The notes below the pieces were generated by a model. The model worked only from the letters and a program-made list of their open reading frames with translations. It searched no databases and was not told the DNA's origin. Of a stretch of DNA of 64,000 nt, positions 1 through 10,115 are shown in pieces. The translations under genes were made by a program, and so were the position numbers. This stretch comes from Bettongia penicillata ogilbyi (lineage: Eukaryota; Chordata; Mammalia; Diprotodontia; Potoroidae). The number at the start of each line of letters is the position of its first letter. The stretch's first letter is position 1. The stretch covers positions 11,253,570 through 11,317,569 of the forward strand of contig JAJHZJ010000496.1 of NCBI GenBank assembly GCA_023548195.1, written 5' to 3'.

Positions 1-306
1 TCTAGGTCACTGTACCTTCATTTTGATTCTGCCAAGTGTATGTAGTTAGTATAAGTGAACTCAGATGTTTGGGTTATATGCCATTATATAAGTAAGGCAT
101 GTCACATGTCTGCTTTATAAAGAGGTAGTGATCACTTTTGGAATTTTTTAGGGTGGATGTGAAAGATGAAAAGAAAATTCTGGCTCCTTCTCACACCTCC
201 ATGCAGTTCAGAAATAAAAAAGTCTGACCCCACCACATGGTCATAAACTTTTTTGTATTGTGGCCAAGGATAGATATGCTGCCCTTTTGCTCGGTTAATA
301 AAATTG

Positions 307-560
307 AGGACTAGATTTCATTGGTGTAGGGAACTTCCACATGAGGGAATCCTCCCCACCAAAAAAGGGAACTTCCACATGAGGAAATCCTCCCTACCAA
401 TGCAGGTTGGCCTTTTCTTTGCAACGTAGTCTTAGAGGGTTTCTCAGAGCCCTTGGCCAGGGAAGCCCAGCCAGTAGGTGTCAGGGTAGACGATGAAACA
501 AGTCTTCCTGGTTCTGAGGCGAGCTGCCTACCCTTCATGCTACACTGCACCATGCTACAT
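307..560 (-). mobile_element. Type C CORE-SINE (MIR-related)
   Basis: The plus strand shows the reverse of the element: a ttcattggtgtaggg block, accaatgcaggttgg, then a CORE-like stretch and a degraded tRNA-like end near tgctacactgcacc. A 38-bp segment inside it is duplicated (329-366 and 367-404). Confidence 0.75.
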
Positions 561-1108
561 TACCTCTCCTCTTCACTGATGGCTTCAAAAAGAGAAAAAT
601 ATCTGATTTGAGAAGATGAGACAACTGGTGAGGAAATATTAAATTGCTTTGAAAAGGAAGGTATTAGAAATGAGTTTTGTCTTTCTAGTGTATTGCTATA
701 TTTTTTTGGCTTTTGGTTTCTAGAATTCGTTGTCAGAGTTTTCTCTTAAAGGGCAGATTTTTCAGGATACTAAGAAGCTTAATAAAAGTGCACAGTTAGC
801 CAGAAAGCATGGGCCTCTCAGCTTAAAGGAAGCTCTATGAAAATGATTTATGGGATGCATGCGTGAATCTGCCTTTTCAGTAAGTAATGCTATATCATGC
901 ACAACCAAAATCACATTGTGTTTTTATTCAAAACATTTTTCTTATTCTTTCTCATGAATGTCCCTCTAGTTTTATGAATTTTTCTCCTCTCTTTGATAAA
1001 GCATGTAAGTAAATTTTATCTAGTGGTAATGAAGTTATAAGGATGTAATTATCGCTTAAATTAAAATCAAATTTATTAATTCTGGTGGATTTGTCAAAGT
1101 TTGTGTTG

Positions 1109-1125
1109 TGGTGTGTGTGTGTGTT
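1109..1125. repeat. Short (GT)n microsatellite
   Basis: gtggtgtgtgtgtgtgt run in single-copy intron. Confidence 0.8.
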
Positions 1126-1454
1126 TGTATGCATGACAAGTACCATATTTATGCATAGGAGATTAAATAAGCTTTATATCATGACATCAAACCTCATTTC
1201 AATTATCTTAAAGGAACCACCCACATTATTGTATTTTATGAGAATTTTTTTCCTATAAAACATGACTGGAGACAAATATGCCATAATATTGGCCTGAACA
1301 ATCTTTTTGACATGAAGAGATCTTTTAAATGCTCTCTAGTGCATCCCTTTCTTGCCCCTCCTACCCCATCTTGTGATTTCATCAGAAAAGGAACTCATAG
1401 TTTGGAAACTCCCTCTACTGATTTATGGCATTTTTGTCCAAAATGTATTGTCTT

Positions 1455-1595
1455 AAAGAGTTTTTGGGGGTACTGAGAAGTCCAGTGACTTGCCCAAGGT
1501 TACACAGCTGGTCTGTGTCTGAGGAAGGACTTTGAAACTAGGTCTTCCTTCCTTCAAGACCAGCAAACTCTATCTATGTCACATTGCTTCTCACC
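1455..1595 (-). mobile_element. MIR-type SINE fragment
   Basis: The reversed CORE text cagtgacttgcccaaggtt followed by acacagctggtctgtgtctg and aggtcttccttcc identifies it. Confidence 0.8.
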
Positions 1596-1906
1596 TAGTA
1601 TGAGATATAGACAAAATATAGACATGGACATATGAAGAGAAAGAAAATTTCTCAGCCACGTTGACTCTTTCTCCTTCCATTAAATTGGTCTGGGTACATA
1701 AATTACAATTTGTTGCACCATGAAAACTGCTTTGCGGGTTTGTATCTAACAGCACATATGGTATTATACAGCTTTGTTCGCTTGGAAAGAATCCTCTCCC
1801 TTTTTGGAAGCAAGTATGTAAGCACACCATGGAAAGAAAATCTGAATTTCATGACTACCCAGATTAATTCTATTTGAGATCTAATGAGATCAAGAAAATG
1901 AATTAC

Positions 1907-2018
1907 CTGCTGTATTTGATGTAACTGGCCTGGCAATGGCTTCCGCTTTGGTTTCACAGAGAAAGTCATCGATAGAAGGGCTTAGGAGGGGTCTGCTTTC
2001 TTGCTGCTCATTCACCAG
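1907..2018 (-). CDS. PEX5L: PEX5L coding exon ('exon 5' of TRIP8b, first constitutive exon)
   Basis: This 112-bp exon starts in phase 0 right after a strong acceptor (pyrimidine-rich tract ending ttctcag) and ends GCAG before a gtaatt donor, leaving one base for the next codon. Only one frame is open through it; it reads LVNEQQES, then RPLLSPSIDDFLCETK, then AEAIARPVTSNTA. I recognise this as the PEX5L N-terminal region, where as I remember it the human protein has KSEA where this copy has KAEA. The ESRPLL stretch fits the acidic dileucine pattern [D/E]xxxL[L/I] used for clathrin adaptor binding. The segment lies before the HCN-binding centre and the TPR domain. Because its length is not a multiple of three, skipping it would break the frame, in line with constitutive use. 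Exon numbering is from memory. Confidence 0.95.
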
Positions 2019-2050
2019 CTGAGAACAAATGAAAAGAGGTATCAGAAAGC
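2019..2050 (-). other. PEX5L: Splice acceptor and branch region of PEX5L exon 5
   Basis: Read on the minus strand, the last 20 intron bases are mostly pyrimidine (cctcttttcatttgttctc) and end in AG. A ctgat sequence with its A at 2042, 24 bases from the exon, is a plausible branch point. This is a stronger acceptor than that of exon 4. Confidence 0.7.
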
Positions 2051-2744
2051 TTGATTTAGCAGCAGAACCAGACCAATGACGATGCAGCCTTGCAACAAAA
2101 TGAGAATAGCAAACCTACCAAAACAAAATTAACTAAAGAAACAAAAAAATGAACCTTCCAACATTATCAAGGTTCTCCCTGACATTCTCCCCCACCAATG
2201 GCAGTTATCTTTAATTGAAAAGGTTTTAATTTAAGCTTTTCCCCCATTCTGGAAGGAACTTTGAATCATTTTTTATTGTCAAAATGTCATTGGGGCTCTT
2301 GTTTAGCCTTGACTATTAATAGCCAATCCTTGATTTCTCACAGGCAAACCAAGAAAATAACTGACACCGAGAGTCGTAAGAATGACTTCTGTTTCACAGC
2401 ATATGTCTTCTAGTGAGGATGGCCCCATCATAATGGGTACTTGGGTTCCTGTGTACTCATAAGGCATCTAAGCACACACATATGTACTTACATGTGCATA
2501 TACTGCCTCTTAGTTAACTATAGGAACACCCTAAGTTCCTTTGGTGTTGTCTTGTGTTGAATGAAAACACCGCCTTATCATGGTGCTATTGAAAAGGGTG
2601 CCAATTGCACAGGTGCTTTGTGTAATAGTCCTGTCCCTAAAAAGCTGATGTGCCTGTGAAACTTTTGTCAATCATACTCCCTCTTGTTTTTCATTGTAAT
2701 GGCAAAGATCCTGCTGTTAGTTTCTCATTGGTTTATAACGGGTA
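2050..2744. other. Single-copy intron, nothing recognised
   Basis: Unique-looking AT-rich sequence upstream of exon 5 with several A and T runs. No repeat or exon was recognised. Confidence 0.5.
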
Positions 2745-2895
2745 GGAGGCTCCTAATAGCTTGTAAACAGTTTGTGTCTAAGCTCTTGGAGGGGAGCAGC
2801 AACTTTCATTTTGGTCTCTCTATCTGCATTTACTAGCACAGTGCCTGGTACACAGCAGGCACTTAGTACATGTTTGCTGAATTTAATTGAGCACC
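2745..2895 (+). mobile_element. L2 LINE 3' end
   Basis: It has the L2 tail text: aagctcttggagg, then agcacagtgcctggtacaca, then gcaggcacttagtacatg and tgctgaattta. Confidence 0.8.
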
Positions 2896-3424
2896 TTAGT
2901 TTGAAGCTACTCCACATAACTTCACCTGGCCCTTGCCTGGTCATCTTTGGTTAATGATCTGGAAGGAAACGTGGAAGTTTACAAGGGAAGTCACTTAAAG
3001 GAACCCTTGAGAGACCCATTTGGAAATGGAAATCTTGTGTGATTTGAGTACTCATTCTATAATTACTCTTTTTTGCAAGATTGAATTATTTTTAGTTTTC
3101 TTTTTTGTTGACTTCTTAATATGGATCATGTATTTCTAGTTTGTTACTGGGATGAGGGGGGACAACAGACTAAGAAATAACAAGATACTTCACATATATT
3201 TAGAAAGCTAAATTAGAAAATATGTTTTAACTTCCAAAGCACTCAATAGAAGGGATTTCTCAGGTCCAGGAATGTTGCCTTGATTTGGTTGGTTCCATTT
3301 TGTTGCTTCTCGGGCAGAATGACCCAGGTGTGGCAATATGGACCTGAATGCTGCTGATAACTATGGTTCCTTAACGAATTATGGCTATTTTTCTAAATAA
3401 GTAAAAGGAGAGTACTTAATGCTT

Positions 3425-3545
3425 GAGTATGTTAGGGCAGGGATTGTTCCATTTCTGTCTTTGTATCTTTACAAGCTGGCATAGAGCCTGGCACATAGTA
3501 GGTGCTTTTTTAAATGGATTAAATTATCGGTTGGTTGAATGGTTC
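3425..3545 (+). mobile_element. L2 LINE 3' end
   Basis: L2 tail with gggcagggattgttcc, tgtctttgtatc, and gagcctggcacatagtaggt followed by ttgaatgg. Confidence 0.8.
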
Positions 3546-3969
3546 CTTGGGTATTGTCCACATCAGAAGCTCACTTAATTTGACTCATCTGTACCATGAG
3601 ACTCTCAATCCCTGATGAATCTCTGTCAACAGGCCAGGTGGGTCAGTGGGATTCACAGTCTTCAATCTGTTCCCATAAACTGAAAAGGGACTAAATTCTA
3701 GCATTTCTAGGGTCCTCATTGCCAGGCCTTTGCCTCCCAGTGAAGCAAGTTTGAATATTTTGGGACTATACACTCATGTTTTAGAAAAATACTAGCTGAA
3801 TTTAGTAGTGTGGGCTAACCTGAGTTTCTTTATGTCTGCCATGATTATGCTCACATGAAAAGTACCATTAGCAGCCAGAAGTAGAATTGAAATGTCCCAT
3901 GTTATTTTTTTCCCAGAAAATACAAAATTGTTCCTTTCCCTCTTCTAGGCTTCTGATGTGTTGTGCTCC
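3546..3969. other. Single-copy intron, nothing recognised
   Basis: No repeat, exon or strong motif was recognised here. Confidence 0.45.
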
Positions 3970-4120
3970 CTGAAAGGCAGTGTGGTATAGTGGAAATACT
4001 GTTGCTAGGAGTTAGAGAGTTCAAATCCTTTCTCTGCCACTGCTACCCGGGTGACATTGGGCAAGTTAGTCAATCTCATCTGTGTTCTCTAATAAGGTTC
4101 CTTCAAGCTATTAAGCTTTC
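3970..4120 (+). mobile_element. MIR-type SINE
   Basis: The order is tRNA-like head (aggcagtgtggtatagtgg), gttcaaatcc box-B-like motif, then gacattgggcaagttagtc and a decayed 3' half. Confidence 0.8.
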
Positions 4121-4467
4121 ATCCTAGGATCCAACACATACCATGATCAATGCTCAAGCTTTTGAAGTCTAATGACATTTTTCTGTACTTGCCAGCTATC
4201 GATCCCTGACAATTCCAAATGAATATAGACCCTGATGGAGTTATCTCCTTTGAGATTGTTCACTTCATGGTCACCAGGGCATGGCATGCTTCTCACTGCA
4301 TGGTGGGAGCCACATTTTATGTCATGAAAGGTCGATGGCTACCTATGCATGCTTTAAAGTCTATTTAGCTAGAAAACTTTAAGAGCTGAAGGAGGGCTCC
4401 ACTATTATGGCACTACATTGTGCTTGCGAAAGGTGAATGAATAGCAGTTACCAAAGGGAGTACGTTA

Positions 4468-4527
4468 AAGGCAGGGACCTTTGCCCTTCTATCTCCAACT
4501 TTGACTTTTGTATTCCCAGCACCTGGC
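4468..4527 (+). mobile_element. L2 LINE 3' tail (separate copy)
   Basis: Short tail with ggcagggacctttgccc and ttgtattcccagcacctggc, directly joined to another L2 fragment. Confidence 0.6.
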
Positions 4528-4529
4528 TT

Positions 4530-5052
4530 TAAGACTCAGCTTGAGTCTCACCTTCTGCAGAAGACCTTTCCTAATCTTCTCAACTGGCAACATCAGTTCA
4601 CCTTTCTGATGACCTCATCTATATACTTTATATGGGACAGCTAGGTCCTCTTGGAGAATGAAGGACAATAAACAGCTACGGGGCAGCCAGGTGGCTTAAG
4701 GGGCTTGGAGTCAGGAAGACCTGGGTTCTAATCTGGTCTTAGACATTTACTAGCTGTGTGACCCTGGGCAAGTCCCTTAATCCTGTCTACCTCAGTTTAC
4801 CTCATCTGTAAAATGAACTGGAGAATGTAATGGCAAACCACTCCAGTATCTTTGACAAGGAAACCTCAAATGGGATCGCAAAGAGTCAAAAATGACTGAA
4901 CAATATATATTCTCTATATATTTATTGTCTCCATCAGAATATATGTGCCTTGAGGGCAATGCTATTTATTTTGGCCTTTCTTTGTATTCCTAGTGCCCAG
5001 TGCAATACCTGGCACATAACAAGAGCTTTATAAATGCTTGATGACTAATGGA
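4530..5052 (+). mobile_element. L2 LINE 3' end split by a type A SINE
   Basis: The L2 text runs aagactcagcttgagtctca to cctcatctatatactttata, stops for the SINE at about 4632-4905, and resumes at ctctatatatttattgtctc, ending with tggcacataacaagagcttt and aatgcttgatgact. The SINE is therefore younger than this L2 copy. Confidence 0.75.
4632..4905 (+). mobile_element. Type A tRNA-derived SINE inserted in L2
   Basis: It contains ggggcagccaggtggc, agtcaggaagacctgggttc, tagctgtgtgaccctgggca, then the type A tail ggcaaaccactccagtatc and caaagagtcaaaaatgactg. A short extra piece resembling another SINE head (gggacagctaggtcc) sits just in front. Confidence 0.85.
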
Positions 5053-5112
5053 CTTAGTGAAATTTCTGGCACCTAGTAGACATTTAATGAGTGCTACATA
5101 GTTGACTGATTT
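5053..5112 (+). mobile_element. L2 LINE 3' tail fragment
   Basis: Diverged tail: tctggcacctagtagacatt followed by taatgagtgctacatag. Confidence 0.5.
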
Positions 5113-5682
5113 TAGCACTTCTATTATATTATCCAGATCCATCCCACACCCATTGGCTGCCATGCACTCACTAATAAGAGGAAGGTAATATTTTCAACCC
5201 AAGCTGTTATTTGAAGAGTTGGATATTTATGTCAGGAGCAAGGCTAGAATCATATTCGATAACTGTCAGAAACTATTTTTCTTTATTATTATGTTAGCTG
5301 AAAGAAGACTAAAAGTTAACAATCAGAGAAGGCCAGTCCTATTGGCTATAACTTCAGGACATCTCAATATGGTAAGAATATTAGGTGAGTATAATTTGCA
5401 TCACCTTGGCAGGCTTTAATATTTTTTCATAATAAATTTAGACTAAAACTATTTTGCAAAAAAAAAAATAACTAGATATTTATTTCTTCCAGAGCAAGAG
5501 CTCTCCATAAGGAATTGGTCTAAACTATATCTTTAGAAACTAGTTCCCAGGATGTTAGATTTCCTTAACTTTTGCTCAAATATAAGTTATAGAGAGCTTA
5601 TTTTAAGGGTAGTCTTGACAACAAAATGGTATTACTATATAAGGAAAAAAATCTGAAAGTAAAACAAAAAAGGTAGTAGAAT
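5113..5682. other. Single-copy AT-rich intron
   Basis: No repeat recognised. It has an A12 run at 5458-5469. A small open frame at 5219-5419 has no recognisable product. Confidence 0.4.
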
Positions 5683-6235
5683 AATTTATTTACATAAAAA
5701 TGCCATATGTGAAAAATAAGGAAATGGGATAGTTTATCTACAGAAAGCCTGCCCATAGTAGACAATGGATGAGGCAGCCTGGTGAATTGGATAGACTACT
5801 CTTGAAGTCAGAGTCTAAACCTGGGTTTAAGTCTTACTTCTGAAATACACTGCCTATATGACCCAAATCATTTAACCTCTCAGTCAACTCTGGACTGTAT
5901 GTGGCAGAGAAGGTGTCAACCTGCTTTTCTAGGAGGAATTTTTTTTCCCTGGGGATAAAGAAAAACTCCTGAGAGTTCCTTATACTCATGAAACCACAGG
6001 TCTGGTTCAAAAAGTAAAAGGAAGTGGGATGGTTTGTTTACATAAAAACCTTATGTGGAAGCAATAAAGAAGTGAGATGGTCTGTCGACATAGGAACCAC
6101 ATTTGGGAAGCAGTAAAGCTATTTTTCTACATAAAAATTTCATATAGGAAACATAAGGCAGTAGGATGGTTTAGCTACACAAAAATCTCATAGGAAGTAG
6201 CCCTCATAGGAAACTAAGGAAGTGGGTAGGTTTCT
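5683..6235. repeat. Degenerate ~48-bp minisatellite, split by a type C SINE
   Basis: A unit containing 'ggtttatctacataaaaa..tcatatgggaagcaataaggaagtgggat' recurs with starts near 5683, 5731, 6031, 6079, 6119, 6168 and 6229. Typical spacing is 40-61 bases. Copies are diverged. The block is cut between about 5765 and 6005 by a SINE. Confidence 0.75.
5765..6005 (+). mobile_element. Type C CORE-SINE inserted in the minisatellite
   Basis: The full order can be read: gaggcagcctggtgaattgg head, gtcagagtctaaacctggg, a CORE-like middle, then gagaaggtgtcaacctgc and the tail catgaaaccacaggtctggt. Minisatellite units lie on both sides. Confidence 0.75.
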
Positions 6236-6889
6236 TGGCAGGCTTAATGCTTGTAGGCAAATCTGCTGAAAGTTACCAGAAGGGTTTCAGCCTCTCTCCA
6301 TCTCATTCAAGCAAGTACTTCTTGTATTTTTTTTCTTAAATAGAAAGATTGCTTAGCAGCCTCTGAGTGTCTTGGTGGTTGAGGGAAACAGAGGACTGTG
6401 AAGTACCGAATTAAGAAATGGGCTTTTTCATGGGAACAGTGCTAGCTAATTCCAAAACCTTTTATCTGGATGTTATTCACAGGAAAAGAAAGGTTTCGAT
6501 TAGGTAGCATTTATTTGACTGTTTCAATATCGGTCTGTCCCCACACACTGGGGGACCTCATCTCCTAATATACAGTTGACAGTCTGGTTGCTCTAAGCCC
6601 ACCACCACCTATCTTCCTCCCCTGAATTCCTCAGACTGGCTTTGCTCAACATCCTTCTAAGCATTTTCTACATTTGTCTGCTTTCTTGGTCAGCATTTTA
6701 TTTATTTTTTTCTCATTAGAATCCAGTTTGGTTCAGAAAAAGCTTTATGGGATGAGCAGGATTTCTGACACAGGGTGCAGAGTCAAGAAAGCCAGAAATG
6801 AAACCTGGAAAAGTAACTGGGGGTAATCAGGAATAGAGATGGAGGGTGGATGATGCTTTCATTGGTTAGAAGGGAGGGAAGATGAGGGG
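6236..6889. other. Single-copy intron, nothing recognised
   Basis: Moderate GC, with a pyrimidine-rich patch near 6590-6660. No repeat family or exon was recognised with confidence. Confidence 0.4.
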
Positions 6890-7035
6890 CATTGTGCCTA
6901 GATTTGGAACCAGGAAGATATGAGTAACCATTCTGTTTAGATACTTCCTGCATACATGAACTTGTCCTCTCTTGGTCTCAGTTTAGACTTGATGGCTCTA
7001 GGGTTCTTTCCAGCTATGAGCTGAGGAGCCTATGA
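6890..7035 (+). mobile_element. MIR-type SINE, decayed
   Basis: Traces: ggaaccaggaagatatgag, cttggtctcagtttagac and the closing block gggttctttccagctatgag. Confidence 0.6.
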
Positions 7036-7119
7036 CTTCCTGGGTCCAGAGCAGGTGGGAAGGTTTGATACATTACTGGAGTAGTGTAGGACAGTGCTAA
7101 TGAGGGCTTGAACTTGGAC

Positions 7120-7330
7120 TGTGACACTGTGATCTATATGTTTGTACTACTGAAAGACTGCTAAACGTGGTCTCAGAAGAATTGGATTCAAATCCTGCTT
7201 CCACTATAAATCCTTTCTCTGTGCATCACCTTCCTCTTCCGTAAATGAAAGTGTTGCATCAGATGACCTCCATGTTGGACTACATGACTTTCCAATTCTA
7301 CATCAAGGATTCCATGATAAATTCTACCTC
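7120..7330 (+). mobile_element. MIR-type SINE, decayed
   Basis: Box-B-like ggattcaaatcctgcttcc, cttcctcttccgtaaatgaa and the end block gactttccaattctacatca. Confidence 0.7.
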
Positions 7331-8539
7331 CCTGAGCTGGACCTGAAAGTTTGTTCACCTTTTGGACAATTGAAAGCATTCCTGGTCTCTGCTGTACCTA
7401 CCTGTAAGCCAATAGTTTTGTTGCAAGGGATGGAGCCTCTCTGTCACTTACCTCCCTCATCTAAATGTCCTTCTCTGCTTTCAAAAAAGAAAAAAAAGAG
7501 ACATGGAACATCAGGAGGCATTTTCAAACACAAAGGGATTGAGGCTTCAAGTTTTTTAGTTTTTTTTTGCTTATGTACATATTTAATATTATAAGTTTAC
7601 AATTTATCCAATGTTTACATTTTAACTTGAGGATAAAGGAGATCCATGATACCTTGGTTGCTTGAGAATGGATTCCGAACCAAAATGCATTTTAAATAAT
7701 AATCTAAGAGCCTCCAAAGATAATGACGTTCTCATGAACGATGGATAATCATTTAAATTTCAGACCCAAGGATCAGATTAGTGTTTGATTTAAAATGGAA
7801 TATTTCATTTCTAAATAAGTTAGAGAAAAATATATTCATCTGCTTCCATAGAATTGAAAATAAAACTGAGCACTAAAAGCAGACTGGAAAATGAAGTGTC
7901 AAGACATTTCCCCCTTTTATGTCAATGCTGATTTTTTTAAAAATCCAGTTAAAACAACTTTTTTTCTTTTTTTTACCATGCATGTGAAAACAATTAAACA
8001 TTCTGAAGGTTTTCTTAATTAGTTTCTACATGAATGGAAAGTGCTCAGATCTGTTTTTAACACAGCGTAGGAGTGTGTGTTTGGAAACTCCCCATGTGCC
8101 TTTTTTTGTTTTTTTTCTTTCCCCTAACGTTGCTGATTCAATGCAGGTGTTGCATTCATCAATTAGACTCCTGCTTGGAGTTCTGCTACTGAGTTACCTG
8201 CCTTGGACCAGATGAGCTTTGTTCTCATTTAGAAAAGCATCTCCGACTAAATCACGTGTCAGTACACTTGTAAGAGGCACAATCAGTAGGATAAATAGAC
8301 CAGTAAAGCTATCAAAAGATTCATAGGATTGCATTCCCAGCCTAACAGAGTTTTGAAGGGACCTCAGCCCACATCTAGTTTCAGGCCTTCCTTTGCTAAC
8401 TTGAAAGGCGATGCAGTACCTCCTCCTTTGGGTTTCTTGACCTTAGCTTAAAGGGGAGCTAATTCCCTAAATGGTTTTGAATGACTCCCCTTGGTTCTCT
8501 GGATTTGGGGAGGGCCTGTCAGGCTATAAGCATAATTAG
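7331..8539. other. Single-copy intron block, possible conserved element
   Basis: About 1.2 kb without recognised repeats. The 7640-8050 part is AT-rich with homeodomain-like taatta cores (cttaattagttt near 8016) and little simple repeat, as seen in conserved non-coding elements. This is only a suggestion. Confidence 0.35.
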
Positions 8540-8585
8540 TAGAGGCAAGCACATAGGAAGTATTAACAAATGCTTGTTGACTGAG
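8540..8585 (+). mobile_element. Probable L2 3' tail remnant
   Basis: gcacataggaagtattaac followed by aaatgcttgttgactga fits the end of L2. Confidence 0.5.
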
Positions 8586-8761
8586 GTCACTTCTTTTGAG
8601 ACCACATTAAGTATTCTCTGAGCAGTTATGGCGCCTATATACAGCAAGGCCATGGGGAATGTCTGTAGAGTCCCAGAATCTTTTCATCATGGAGGAAAAT
8701 GAGTTAGCATATGAAATATCCTATGCCTTCACTGCAAATGTGAAATAGGGAGAAGTTCTAG

Positions 8762-8990
8762 AACTGAGATTTAGTTAATATAGGGAACTCTCAGGTGAGG
8801 AAATTCCCTCTACCAATGCAATATAATATGTTATAGTGTTAGAGAGTTGCACAGACCTAGAGCACTGAGAAATTACGTGACTTGCTAGGGTGGCATAGCT
8901 AGTATGTGTCTGAGACAAGACTTAAACCCAGGCTTTCCCAATTCATGAGCAGACTCCCTCCCCATTATACTACACTGCCCCTATATGCAA
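8762..8990 (-). mobile_element. Type C CORE-SINE
   Basis: Reverse orientation: tatagggaactctcaggtga, ctctaccaatgcaata, gagagttgcacagacctaga, and tgtgtctgagacaagactta near the end. Confidence 0.85.
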
Positions 8991-9544
8991 CAATAATGAC
9001 CAAAAATACTTCCTTATCAGTAGATATGACTTGTGAATGAGAATTTTATATATCAGATATTGTGGGAATTCTAATATATTTTAATTTGCTCTAACAAATG
9101 TAGGAGAACATAGTTCAAACAAATGATTAGCATTGATGATAGGAGCAGAAACAGGGTCCTAATTAATGTACTGCCAGATTGGGACTCCACAGTAATGGGA
9201 GAGGGAAGTGTGAGCAGTTGCTGGTGTGTGATCAGGAAACTTCTCTCTATTCCTCTGCTTTTTACTACAACGAGGCATCTGTGGAAGACAGACATACACG
9301 TGTGTGTGCGCGCACGCGCGCAGATTATAGTCCAGGGGGAAAGAGGTGGAATTCAAAGGGATAAGGAAGTGAGTAGATAGTTGGTATACAGTGAAAGGTG
9401 GTAGATGCCAAGACCTGTCTTGGTGTGGAGAGGGTTTGAGTTAGGTGATCAAGTCAGTAGTTATGGGGAAATATCATTGATTGACAAGAGAGGAGTTAAG
9501 TGAGCACTAGAAAAGAGAAAGAAGGCCTTAGAGGCATGGTAATA
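8991..9544. other. Single-copy intron with a CG-rich alternating tract
   Basis: Unique sequence. The notable item is the alternating purine-pyrimidine stretch at 9294-9322. Confidence 0.4.
9294..9322. repeat. Alternating purine-pyrimidine (GT/GC) tract, possible Z-DNA
   Basis: The run cgtgtgtgtgcgcgcacgcg then cgca strictly alternates purine and pyrimidine. It holds a 10-bp palindrome at 9306-9315 and several CpG in an otherwise CpG-poor region. Confidence 0.7.
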
Positions 9545-9865
9545 GTTGACCCTTTCCTAGTCACTCTCTACTAGTCACTAGCCTACAGTGTCTCCCTAGT
9601 ACCTCCAGGATCATAAATAACATACTGTTTGGTTTTTAAAGCCCTTTATAACCTAACCCTTTCCTACCTTTCCATCCATCTTATACTGTATTCCCCTCTG
9701 AGTACTCTCTGATCCAGTGACCTTGCTTTTCCTTTTATATCATCACCCATTTCCCAACTCTTCCCTTTTCCTGCATTGTCCTCCATGCCTGGAATATTCT
9801 TGCTCCTTGTCCCCTACTCTCCCCTACATTCTTTCCTGCTATCGTACTTAATGAAAAGTTCACTT
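9545..9865 (+). mobile_element. L2 LINE 3' region
   Basis: L2 text: aaagccctttataacctaac, cctttcctacctttccatcc and catgcctggaatattcttgc in the expected order. Confidence 0.8.
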
Positions 9866-9919
9866 ATTAAAACTTGATAAACTTTTTATTTTTCTTCCTT
9901 CAAATACTTCATCCAAATA

Positions 9920-10115
9920 TAAAGGGTCATGGACTTAGAGCTGAAAGCAATCTTGGTAATCATTTAGACCAACCCCTTCATCTTACAGGTAAGGGAAATG
10001 AAGTTCAGAGAAGCTGCCCAAAATCATAGAATACTAAATGACAGGGCTGGGATTTGTCCTCTGCCTCTTAGTTCCAAACACTTTCCACTATACCAAGTTG
10101 TCTCTCATTTGTGCA
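9920..10115 (-). mobile_element. MIR-type SINE
   Basis: Reversed text: catggacttagagctgaaag, accaaccccttcatcttaca, then acagggctgggatttgtcct and cactataccaagttgtc. Confidence 0.85.

Larger units (their letters stand above)
1..1906 (-). other. PEX5L: Start of the PEX5L intron after exon 5
   Basis: The next exon (expected to continue VLTTGLDLLDL) was not found, so this intron runs off the low end. It holds a type C SINE at 307-560, a short GT run, a MIR-type SINE at 1455-1595 and otherwise single-copy AT-rich sequence. Confidence 0.75.

Noticed and set aside
1703..1969. Minus-strand open frame beginning MTFSVKPKRKPLPG.
   Set aside because: It overlaps PEX5L exon 5 in the wrong frame and reads through the gtaatt donor.
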